A stretch of 64,000 bases of DNA from Buddleja alternifolia (Eukaryota > Streptophyta > Magnoliopsida > Lamiales > Scrophulariaceae): the NCBI GenBank assembly GCA_019426215.1, contig CM033393.1, forward strand, positions 9,458,046-9,522,045. Reading direction: 5' to 3'. The translations under genes were made by a program, and so were the position numbers. This document shows, piece after piece, positions 10,212 to 20,274 of this stretch. The notes under the pieces were generated by a model. The model saw only the letters and a list, made by a program, of their open reading frames with translations, was not told the DNA's origin and did not search any database. Within the stretch, counting starts at the first letter, position 1. Every line of letters begins with the position of its first letter.

Positions 10212-11853
10212 TGGCATACGAAAGGATCTAGAAAGGAGGGGTTGAATAGACCCTGAAATCTTTTTCGACTTCAAAAATTTGGTATCACTTTTAAAGAATA
10301 GAACGTTTGGGTCAGGCGCTTCAGTAAAGATAACTTATACGTAGTGATTTTAGCAATTTACCAAAGTAGGGTAAAGCTTGAATCGCTTAATCAGGGTTAG
10401 CACAACGGAAATAATTTTAAAGGTTTAACGTTCGTTTTGGTTAAATAGTCACTTCGCAGATTAGTTTGTCTTTTTTATAATAAATAAGATAATATAAAAC
10501 AAGACAATAATAAAAGTAAATAACACAAGAAATTGTAAGGTTCACTGGGTGATGTAATCCCAGCTACGTTCTTCTTCTCTTTTGATCACTCGGAGGCAAT
10601 CTACTAAATTGATTCTCGAAGAGTCACACAGAGACTTCTACAAAATAAGGAACAAATGGATGTCGATGGCTTGAGCTCCTTGGTCACACAGATTTCTTCT
10701 ACAAGACACTTCTATCCTCGAAAGATGATCTCAAGCTCCTTGATCACACAGATTTCAGCTCCAATAAAGACCTTCTTCAAGAAGCTTCTTTTACACAAAA
10801 ATACTGCTTGTGGAATCAGCAACTTTCTCACTCAGATGAAAGAGGTTGAGGGTTTTATCACGGGTTTGTTTGATGTTGAGAAGTTCAAACAACTTTGGAT
10901 ATCTCAGTAGTAGTGTAGGGTTCTTCTATGAAGATATTTGAGATATCGGTGACTATCTGTGGAATGTATTTGAGAAGTTTGAAGGATTTTGGAGCTTCAA
11001 TACAGACCTTCTTCAACAAGCTTCTTTTACATAAAAAACTGCTTGTTGAATCAATGAACTTTCTCGAGTTCCAATATGGCTATGGAGTGTCTATGCCTTT
11101 CTCTCAAATAATTTCAGCAAAGCTTGGAACTTTTCTTGTGTATATGCGTGTATAATTTTGGTCTCTTTTCTCGTACGTAAAGGTTTTGCTGGAGGGCACT
11201 ATTTATAGAGATTCTTGGGATTTGTCCGTTGGACACTATCAGGTGCGTGTCTCTCACGCAGTGCGTCAAATAGTCCCTTTCTAACATTCCTCAATTTCTG
11301 CTGGTTCAGATTGGACAGGAGCAGACTCGGACTCTGAAAAGCTGACAGTCTAGTCAAAAGGTGGCTTCTCCACAAGTCATACTGTCTTGTTACATTTAAT
11401 GCACTTATCAAGCATTTAATCCATTTTGAATTTATTTTCCATTAGAAATAAATGTCCGTTGGTGATTGCATTTAAGTCCTTGATAACTTGGGTTTTATCC
11501 TTGAGGTGAATCTGAAAGTTGGACGCTTGAGTCACTTGGACGCTTGAGTCTGAGCGCTTGAAACAGTCTTTAAGCCCTTGACAGAAGCTTAAGACAGTTC
11601 TTCAACTTCTCTTGACTTTAGACATTGATCTTCAACTTCATCCTTGATAAACTCACTCAGAATTCCATCAGTGACTTGGTATCAAATACTTAGTTTAAAA
11701 TCTACAAAGATAAAAATTACAAACCTAACAAACTAATAAATTTTCAAACGCTTATACAGATATTCTAAGAATGTATAAACTTACATTCTTTTGGGGTCTA
11801 ACATGAAATCCTATCTTGTCATCATCAAAACATCTAACATGAAATTCCTAACA
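10212..11853 (-). repeat. 3' LTR of the SIRE-like copia (about 1642 bp)
   Basis: On the minus strand it begins TGTTAGGAATTTCATG right after the purine run AAAAAGGGGGAAAT and ends in CTAGATCCTTTCGTATGCCA. The motif GGGGTTGAATAG (plus strand, about 10238) and the long LTR are typical of SIRE/Maximus-type copia elements. There is no second LTR copy next to it for comparison. Confidence 0.75.
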
Positions 11854-12059
11854 ATTTCCCCCTTTTTGATGATGTCAAGATCTTAACTCTTATAACTCTT
11901 TTATAGATTAAGAGTTCAAAGAAAAGCCCAAAATAATATAAGTTAGCGTTTAGAAAGTTAGATAATTTAGCTAATGTTAGATTAGTTTCAACAAGATGTT
12001 TCAGTGATAAATCATTCATTCATGTATACCGAAATGAAAGCGTATATGATTTATACTGA

Positions 12060-12145
12060 AACGAAGAATACCTGTCTTTTCTTTCTCTTCTTCCCTCTTA
12101 GACTGTTTTTCTTTCTCTTCTTTCTTGGCATCATCAAGGGAAGAC
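12060..12145 (-). pseudogene. charged coding remnant in the SIRE-like 3' region
   Basis: Read on the minus strand, this segment between the gag/3'-UTR junction and the LTR encodes a run dominated by Lys and Glu (AKKEEKEKQSKREEEKEKTG). It lies where a related copy at 63443 has an extra ORF after pol. It may be the tail of the same extra gene, but the two segments do not overlap, so this is inference. Confidence 0.35.
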
Positions 12146-12931
12146 AGCAGTTCAAGCGATACTCACTAGAGGAGGAGGACCAGTTGGTGTGGGGAAAAAC
12201 TCGGCCACTTCTATCGACCGCTCAGCGTCCACAGTCGCATCCACATCTAGACAGACAGTGAACAAAAATTCTCTAGCGATTTCCATCACCATTGATACCA
12301 CTTGTTGGTAAATCAACGTCCAATTCTGTGTCTCGCCTCAAGTTCTTTTTAAAAAAAAAAAATTAGGCATGATTTTTATAAAATTTTCTATCAAGTGTTG
12401 AAGGGAAATTTTCAACGCTTAACATATACCATTTGTTGATACCACTTGTTGAATTCATGTGATACCATTTGTTGTAAGATTTATGTTGACGCTTGAAAAT
12501 AATTTTTATGTTTGAGCATCCAACATATCATGCACAAATAGCGATAAGCGTTGATGATCTGTGCATATGAGAATAATTTTTGATCATTGATGCTTACACA
12601 TGTGTACAAGTACAATTTTAAAGTTCTCCCTAAATTTGATAACTTGTAACACTTTTGAAAAAAGCTTTTGGACAATATATTAAAGTGAATTCCCCCTACA
12701 TTATATGTCTAATGAAAATATGATGTATAAAGATTAAGCGTTTAAATCATTCATACCTCGTTCTGGAATGAAGAACAGGAATTTCTCTTTTCATATCTAA
12801 GAAATTTCTTTAATTTATTAACCAATAACTCCATTTCCTTTTTCTCACTCGATTCTGTCGCTTCCACCTCACTGGCTGATTTTCCCTTGAGATTGGTTGT
12901 AGCGATTCATGCTCTGGAATCAGTCGCTGAC

Positions 12932-13622
12932 TTATCCCAATTCAAATTCAAAAGCCTTTAGCTCCGAGAACACATGTTCTGGCGTAATAAAGTCCAACGT
13001 TTGTGATTTTCTCATTGTTACAGTCTTTATCAAATATTTGCTTGGAAGACTTCTAAAAATCTTTTTGACCATTTTCTCATTGGTAAACTCCTTATCTAGT
13101 GACGCTAACTCTATAATAAGCGATGTAAATCTCGCATCCAATTGATCTAGCATCTCGCTTGGCATCGTCTTGAAATGCTCAAATCTTTGCATGGCTATGG
13201 AGAGCTTGTTCTCCTTCATTTGTCCTGAACCTTCAGATATTGTGGCTAACTTATCCCAAATTTCCTTAGTCATAGAGCACGACTTGACCTTGTTGAATAA
13301 GTTATCATTGTCACCAATGGCTGTATATAGAGTGTTCCTTCCAACATTATCTAGATTTGCTCTCCGACGCTCATTAGCTAACCACTCATGCTTTGGTTTC
13401 TCAACATAACCATCTGGAGTCGCTTCAGTCGCTCCAGACGCTCTAGTGATGACTTTGAATATTCGAATTGTCCCATCTGAAATGATATCACATATTTCAT
13501 CATCACATGCACAAAGATAAACAAATGCTTTGACCTTCCATGAGTCATAATTTGACTCGGTTAACTTTGGTACTCTTCTAACCAAACCTGTACGAAGTGA
13601 GCCATTAATATTATACATAGTT
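12932..13622 (-). CDS. SIRE-like copia gag (capsid)
   Basis: This is the retrotransposon capsid protein. The frame is open for about 230 codons. LTESNYDSWKVKAFVYLCA is the start motif of the copia gag (DUF4219/UBN2 type); IWDKLATISEGSGQMKENKL and LDARFTSLIIELASL are UBN2-like helices. The likely start is the ATG at about 13620 (MYNINGS...); further upstream codons in the frame belong to the TAT sequence beyond the junction. It lacks the zinc knuckle: the frame stops at 12932 and is followed by a junction to the 3' untranslated region. The capsid-only product might still assemble, but this is inference. Confidence 0.82.
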
Positions 13623-14400
13623 GTGGCAGATCGAGCTGTAAGCACGGTTCAAGTATGTGAGGAAGGAAGACTCGAAAAGCCTATGTATTACATTAGCAAA
13701 GTACTATCTGACACAGAGTCTAGATAACCGGAGATAGAGAAAATGGCATTCGCGTTGGTCATCACATCGAGGAGATTGAAATCGGAATTTCTGTCATACA
13801 AAATAATTGTTTGAACCAATCAACCACTCAAGACTATATTGGGAAAAGTTGGAACATCCGGTAGACTCATAAAGTGGGATGTGGAGCTAGGAGAATTCAA
13901 AATAGACTACGCAGATCGAACCTCGATTAAGGGACAAGTCCTGGCAAACTTTGTTACAGAGATGACTGAGCCAGAGTCGGAAGAGAAAAAGGAAGAAAAG
14001 ATATGGATGTTGCATGTGGACAGATCATCTACACAAAATGGTAGCGGCGCATAAGTGGTACTGACCACACTGGAGGGAGATCAGCTGGAGTATGCTATCA
14101 AGTTGGAATTCAAAGCAAGTAATAACAAGGTAGAATATGAAGCCCTAATCTTAGGACTTAAAATGGCACTTCAGAGAGGAGCAAAGAACCTAATAGTGTA
14201 TTAGGATTCCCAGCTCGTCACAAAGCAAATCGATGGAGCTTACGAAGTAAGAGAGGAAAGAATGATGAAATACCTGCAGGTGGTGGAAGCATTAAGGAAA
14301 AACTTTATCAAGATGGAAATACATCAAATTTCGTGAGCAGAGAATGCCAAAGCAGACTATTTTTCAAATTTGGGTAGCTCGATCGCTGATTGTAAAACTC
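13619..14400 (+). pseudogene. TAT RNase H (end of RT plus RNase H), broken
   Basis: The TAT element resumes at about 13619. ADRAVSTVQVCEEGRLEKPM and VYYISKVLSDTES-type sequence are the RT/RNase H thumb. WMLHVDRSSTQNGSGA (about 14001-14050) is the RNase H start with the first catalytic Asp, where the usual Gly after it is Arg. NKVEYEALILGLKMAL carries the catalytic Glu. The SDSQL motif is hit by an in-frame TAG directly before its Asp (about 14204). Other stops follow. The order RT-RNase H-integrase is the normal gypsy order. Confidence 0.85.
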
Positions 14401-14559
14401 AGCAGATTACCATGCAATCCGCACTTAGATCTAACACAGGAAATGATGTCTTGCGCATCCAAGAGGAAGAAGAAGGAGAGGACTGGAGGATAGAGATAAT
14501 ACAATATCTCACAAAAGGGATTTTACCCGAGGAAGGAAATGTTAAACAGAAGTTGTTGA

Positions 14560-15840
14560 CCTGAGCTGCCTGGTTTACCATGATAGACAACCTTTTATAT
14601 AAGAAATCATTCGTACAGCTGCATCTGAGGTGTGTATCCCCAGATGATGGAAATTATGTTCTAAGGAATATCCACGAAGGATGCTGTGGCAGCCATATAG
14701 GGGGTGCTACCTTAGTTGGAAAAGCATTGAGAGCTAAATAATTTTCACCAACTTTGAAGGAAGATGCAGCAAACCATGTGAAAAAATGCGAGCAATGTCA
14801 AAGGCATGCAAGTTTGATTCACCAACCCGCAGAGGTGATGCGGTCCATGAGAGTTCCATGTCCCTTCACTATGTGGGGAATGGATGTTGTAGGACCCTTT
14901 ACAGTGGCCAAAGCGCAAAAGAAATTTTTATTGGTTTTAGTGGACTATTTTAGCAAATGGGTGGAGGGCGGAAGCCCTAGCACAGATCATGGAGGCAGAA
15001 GTTATTCGGTTCCTGTGGAAAAATATTATATGTCGGTTCGGCATACCTAGAGAAATCATAGCTGATAACGAAAGACAGTTCGGTGTAGCTAAGCTGAAAA
15101 GGTGGTGTGAATAATTAGGAATTCAGTAGTGTTTTAGCTCGGTAACTCACCCCCAAACCAATGGGCAGGTATAGGTCACCAATCGAATTATTGTACAAGG
15201 TTTGAAAACTAGGTATGCTTGCAACTTTTACTTAAAAGTTATCGTCTTTTCTATTTTTATGTCAACCAATTCTGTTCACCCCATTGAAATTTTGATACTA
15301 ACACAATCTGTGGAAAACGGGATACCTTGGTCCAATTGACTAGAGGGAGCGGGGGAGAACTGGGTAGATGAGTTACAATTTGTATTGTGTCTTATCGGAC
15401 CACACCTAAATCTACTACAGGAGAAAGTCCTTTTCATTTGGAATACGGAGCTGAGGTATTCATACCTGCGGAGATAAGACTGCCAACCCATAGGGTCTGT
15501 TATTTTGACCCTGAGAAAAATAAGGATAGGCTAAGGAAGGAGCTAGATATGATCGAAGAAAGCAGGAAGAAATTATACCCGAGGATAGAGCAATATAAGG
15601 AAAGGACAATGCGTGCGCAAGGAGTAAAAGTAAAGGCCAGAGTTGTTCAGTTAGGAAACCTGGTGTTGAAAAGAGTGGATGTAGTTCAGATGGTGAAAAA
15701 ACTGGAGCCTAACAGGAAAGGACCTTATAAAGTGACCAAAGTACTAGCTGGAGGAGCTTACGAGATGGAGGACAGCAAGGGAAAACCACTCCCTCGCCCT
15801 TGGAATATGCAAAACCTAAAAAAATTCTATGTTTAACTAA
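14560..15840 (+). pseudogene. TAT integrase, with catalytic Glu replaced by a stop
   Basis: The zinc-binding region is at about 14690-14810 (HVKKCEQCQRHAS). The first catalytic Asp is in MWGMDVVGPF (14883-14885). The second is in IADNERQF (15064-15066), where the usual DNG is DNE. At the expected third residue, NGQVE, the codon is TAG (15172-15174). A roughly 130-bp insertion follows the GLKTR motif. The C-terminal part is open at 15387-15836 (SYRTTPKSTTGESPF, GNLVLKRV, PWNMQNLKKFYV). It would insert element DNA into chromosomes; this copy cannot. Confidence 0.87.
15213..15343. other. about 130-bp extra segment inside integrase, flanked by ACTAG
   Basis: Integrase coding sequence stops after GLKTR and resumes with GENWVDEL-type sequence. 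The extra DNA is bounded by ACTAG on both sides (15208-15212 and 15339-15343). It begins GTATGC and ends in AG, so it can be read either as a small insertion with a 5-bp duplication or as an intron-like segment. The reading frame across it does not restore cleanly. Confidence 0.45.
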
Positions 15841-16385
15841 TGTTTACTTTTATAGAATTGTGATTCTGTTTTCTCAGGAAATTTCAATGCATTGTAGGAA
15901 CCTTCTTTGCCAGGTCAAGTGCAAGGCCCTCAGAATTTTAGTAAGAAAATATTTTATTTTAATGCAATGTGGCTTGAATTGCATCATGTACATATATATA
16001 CATGTAAATATGAAGTAAGGGGAGTTGGTGGAATGAAGGTAGCCGGAGGTTAGGATGTCATACTTGGATGAGCAGTAGAGATCTGTTAGCTAGGCGGCCT
16101 GCGGTTACGGACACCTACTCCATTCTAAGAGGAAATAAGGAGAAGGTTGTTGGGAAATTATTCCAACCAACCCTAAAGGCAGACCGGGGTTAATGGAGTG
16201 ATAAGAATGCTGAAGCTATAAGGTTGGCAGGTTGAGATAATCTCTTATTCTTGGGAGAAACGAGGGAATTCAGGAAAAATGGATGAACAAGGAAGGATGC
16301 CGATGGTAGCAGACATAGCTAGCTGTGAGCCCGTCTAGGAAAATGTGTGGTACGGAGAGGAGAAAAGGAGAAATAAGGAAGGCGA
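15841..16385. other. TAT 3' region, noncoding
   Basis: Between the integrase stop and the tandem array there is no open frame of note. It is a normal part of the extended 3' region of TAT-type elements. Confidence 0.5.
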
Positions 16386-16660
16386 CAAATGCAAGTCCCA
16401 CGATTGCATATGAGAAATGAGATGGGTGTTCGATCCCAAATGCAAGTCCTTATGATTCCATAAGAAATAAGATGGGTCTTTGATCAAGTCCCCATGATTG
16501 CATAAGAAATAAGATGGGTGTTCGATCCCAAATGCAAGTCCCTACGATTGCATATGAGAAACGAAATAGGTGTTTGATCTCAAATGCAAGTCCCCACTAT
16601 TGCATATGAGAAATGAGATGAGTGTTTGATCCCAAAGGCAAGTCTCCACGATTGTCTGCC
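16386..16660. repeat. tandem array of a ~52-bp unit (about five copies)
   Basis: Units begin CAAATGCAAGTCC, continue with CGATTGCATATGAGAAAT and end GGGTGTTCGATCC. One unit is shortened (near 16480). Arrays downstream of pol are common in TAT elements and are thought to seed satellite DNA. Confidence 0.85.
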
Positions 16661-17283
16661 TAAACCACCAGACCTTAGCTGCAGCTATAGTTCAGCCCTG
16701 GTCTGGTGGTACCTGTTGATATTTAACTCGTTTATGTGTTTTTCAGTAATACGATACTTAGCAGGTAGTACGGATGGATAAATACGACTCTTCAAAGTAT
16801 GAGAAGGTATGGTCACCCCTTCAAAGGTAATAAATTTTTATGTTGTTTCTTATCTATATGACAAGTGATAATGCTTAAACCTAACCTACTCCTTGAGGGG
16901 ATTAGAACAAAATTTGTTTGTTATCGGAATTTTTATGAAAACGGGTAAAGCACTAGAAAATAAAGGAAAATGCTAAAGCATGCATAGTTGGGGGTAATTT
17001 CCCCTAACTGAGGATGAGTAGGAAAAGATCCCTATCACAATTTGGGCAGATCTATCCAAGCAACACACGGAGTAATAAAAGATAATGCATAGACCCTGGG
17101 GGGAAGAAAGGAGCATGGAGGTTCCTACCCTAATCTAGGCAGGTCCGGAAAAACAAAACAAAAATAATCCATAAGGGCTACACACGCCTACCAAAAAATA
17201 AGCAAAATATTGTTTGTCCAAAGGGTTAGATATGCCCTGCCAAAAAATAAGATTCATAATCTGGGAATAAGGTAAAAAGGTTT
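16661..17283. other. TAT 3' region between repeat array and antisense gene
   Basis: No gene is recognisable on either strand. Confidence 0.45.
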
Positions 17284-19686
17284 TTACTCGGCTGGACCAG
17301 CTTCAGCCGCATCTGGAGGATTAGCCTGAGCCTCAGCTGGAGGAGGATCTGCTGCACTTGCGGGAAGGTCAGCCTGGGTAACATCTGTTTGATTGGCAAC
17401 TAGTAAGATTGTTGGATTTGTTGGAACAGGATTCTCACAGAACGCAAGGGGAGGGAGGAGAGGTAGTATCTGAAGTAGCAGCAAGGAAGGCAAGATCTAC
17501 ATCCAGGAAAGAAGTGTCGCTGTCGGCATGGGGATAGTTCTTCGTCTTAAATTGAGCCACAAAGCCCTCGAAGCCCTTTTAAAAGTAATCCAAAGCTTTA
17601 TCATCCACTAAGCAAGAAAATTCCTCGGAGGCCACAAATTTCACCTTGAAATTCTCCAGCAAAGCTTCAGTTTCAGCTGAGGAAGGCAGATAGGAAATCT
17701 AGCTTTGACGTTCTTTAGCTATGGCCTCCTCCAGGTCGGAAGCTCGGCTAGTCTCATGACGTCCCATCACTACCTCCAGATCGACCTTTTGAGCAAGGAG
17801 CTTTTCATAGTCATTGGCAAAATTCTGAGCATCTTAGATCATCTTCTTTTAATTAGATTCCCATGCCTTGCGAGCATCCCTATGATCATGTTGCATGTTC
17901 GCCATTCTTCGTTTCAATTCAGCAACTTCATTAGACATTAGCATGTCTACAATGGTTCAACCAATGAAAAGCCAGAACTGCATATATGAAGGGATGATCA
18001 GTTAGGATATTTTTATAAAACAAAATATTAGGGAGTCAGGGTAGGCCATATACCTTAGGAGCTATGAGTGCAGCTGCCTCAGCACACTGCTCAGGGGACA
18101 TGGAACCAAGGTAATGGCGATCGGTAGCATTCGGCATATTACATAGGAAATTCAGCATCACATTCAACTCTTTACTCTTAAGAGCAGATATCACGTGAGC
18201 ATCTTGAGCTTTGGAGCGGGTTCGGGAAGCTGAAGGATCAGGTACATTAAACAGAGGCAAAGAGTTAAAATCCCTAATATGCATACCTGATTGACTCCGT
18301 TTAGATGGACGGTGGTCTGTTCAAGAATCTGGAGCCACAGGTCTTTTCCCCTAAGCTATCTCCTTGGCTAAAGCGGGATCCTGATGCGACCTACCTAATC
18401 CAGTTTGGCGTGAAGGAGGTGAAGAAGGCCAAGTGGATCGAGCTGGGTCAGGTATGGTGGTGAACAACTGAGATCCTTGAGGGAGACCACTTGGTTGAGG
18501 AAGGAGAAAAGCTGGCTCTCTAGAGGGCGCATGCTTCTTCCTACGGTTCAAAGTCTCTCTAGCTTTGGCGGAATGCATAAGTTCTCCTGTAGAACAGACA
18601 ATGTCAATTACAGCAAAACAGGAAAATTTGCAAGAATACAAAAGTACAATAAAAGGAATTACACAAATTGATCTTCTACCTATGGTTTTGCCCTGCAAGT
18701 GTGCCCCAGCTAGGCTTAACCCATAATGATGCAACAAGCAGGCGTTAGTCAACTTCCCTAAATTTCTAGGGGTCCAATTCAAATAAGTAACAAGGCTCTG
18801 ATAGTAAAAGGATAGATTTTTTGAAGGACGCGGATGGAGTCTGTCTACCTTTTCTAGAATTTCATGGCGAAAATCCCACTTCTCATTAGAAGGAGGGGCA
18901 ATAAAGAAATAATTCTGCTTCCACTTTTTCTCAGTAGAGTGGGTGGAAAAGAAGGTAGCCTCACCTCCGGAGGTGAGCTAAAACACAACACTGTCAGAAG
19001 AGCTGGAATATGGGAGGAACAATGAGTAAAAAAGGTCATTAGTGGCCACGTGCCCACACTGATGAAGTAAAACAGCAAAGCCTGCCATCATAAGAATGAC
19101 ATTTGGGCCAAATTGGTTTAGAGGAACGCGATACCTATTGGCTATAGAAATAAACAACTTAGGGATGGTAAAGTGCAGACCCGCCCTCAACTGGGCCACA
19201 TAAAATCAAGTATAACCTAGGGGGGGAGGTGTGGCTTATCATCTGCGATTGGAACCACAATCTTATATTCCACAAAAATTCCATAGTTATGACGGATAAT
19301 TTTCTCCTGTTGAAAAGTAAACCGAGACCTAATAACCTCCCAAAATCGAGGATTTTTTCTTAAGAGAGATTTTTCCCATTTTCCAAAGCCGCTTAATCTG
19401 AGGGGCTTAAGGCATTTGGGTCAGGCTCATGCAAATCCTCATTATTTGAGGCACTGATCAGATGAGAGGAAGGACTACGAGCAGAGGAGGAGGGATTAGG
19501 AACATTATAGCCATCCGATTCAGTGTCAGAAGAATAGATGTCCACGTACACTTTTCCCCCAATTACCTAGGTAGCACTATACAAATCCTTCACAAAAGAG
19601 GAGGTTGCCTCATCTAGGGAATCAGATTCTAACAATTTATGGTGTTTTTCAGGATTTTGAGAATCCGACAGAGAATTATCCGACAT
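17284..19686 (-). pseudogene. antisense gene in TAT 3' region, 'putative gypsy type transposon' domain (Transposase_28-like)
   Basis: Read from 19686 downward, an ATG opens an acidic N-terminus (MSDNSLSDSQNPEKHHKLLE). A conserved domain follows at about 19199-18700: MAQLRAGLHFTIPKLFISIA, RVPLNQFGPNVILMMAGF, ATNDLFYSLF, KWKQNYFFIAPPSNEKWDF, NWTPRNLGKLTNACLLHH. That matches plant proteins annotated with PF04195. The C-terminal half is a probable coiled coil (about 17935-17700) and a Pro/Ala-rich tail ending at 17284. One TAG at 18978-18980 splits the domain with the frame otherwise kept; other stops and shifts lie elsewhere. Antisense ORFs in this position are known in TAT elements; their role is not established. 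Confidence 0.78.
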
Positions 19687-20260
19687 ATTGAGGCAGAGAA
19701 GGAAGTAATACAAAAGGGGGAAGAAGGAAAATAGATACAACAAACAACACAAAATAAAAAAAAGAAAAATAAAAAGGAGGAAGGGAAAATGAGAATACCT
19801 AAAAGTGGGCAAGAAACGCGGAATAACTGCTGCGATGCGTGGATTGTATGATGAAAAAAAAAGGGGAGAAGAAGAGGCCTCTAGTTTTAAAACTGAAACG
19901 AGAAGAAGAAGAAGAAGGAAATTTTGAAAAAATCTTTGGAAAGCAAATTTTTAGAAAATAAATTGAAAAAAAGGTAATAACTGCTAAAGGAAAGTGGCAG
20001 TATTCCTCAAGGGCCATATACGTGTCGCAATCCATGCAGATCTAGACATGGAGTTGGCGGCATTGACTGGCGCAGCAATGATGGCGGCGTGAGTTTTCAG
20101 GAATGATGGATAACTTCTATGGTTGGGGAAGCCCAACTGCCTTACAAGATGAAGTCAAATCACTCTCAGGGTCGACTTAGTTCTGCAGATAAGGAAGTCT
20201 TTACAAAATTGCCAGCTTCGCCCACATCATCTATTTCTTTACAACTCTCACTCAAACAGA
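19687..20260. other. TAT 3' region upstream of the antisense gene
   Basis: This would hold any promoter of the antisense gene. Several purine- or pyrimidine-rich stretches occur (19700-19800, 19850-19990) but I see no clear TATA box on the minus strand. Confidence 0.4.
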
Positions 20261-20274
20261 GTTGGGGGAGGAGA
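20261..20274 (+). other. polypurine tract of the TAT element
   Basis: GTTGGGGGAGGAGA lies directly before the 3' LTR homology. The first roughly 30 bases of the LTR (TGATGTGGG...) are missing after it, apparently by a small deletion. Confidence 0.7.

Larger units (their letters stand above)
10212..13622 (-). mobile_element. SIRE-like Ty1/copia element, internally deleted and lacking its 5' LTR
   Basis: Read on the minus strand it runs gag (13622 to 12932), a junction straight to the 3' untranslated region (12930 to 11860), a polypurine tract, and a 1.6-kb LTR (11853 to 10212). Nearly all of pol is gone. The 3' region matches 62548-62700 (GATTTAAACGCTTAA; GGGAGAACTTTAAAATTGTA), the 3' end of a related copy. 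The 5' LTR is absent: gag abuts the TAT RNase H at about 13622. One deletion spanning the 5' LTR and the TAT RT core explains both losses. Confidence 0.85.

Noticed and set aside
10656..11155. Two plus-strand open frames inside the SIRE-like LTR
   Set aside because: They lie in the LTR on the opposite strand of the element and contain repeated segments; no domain seen.
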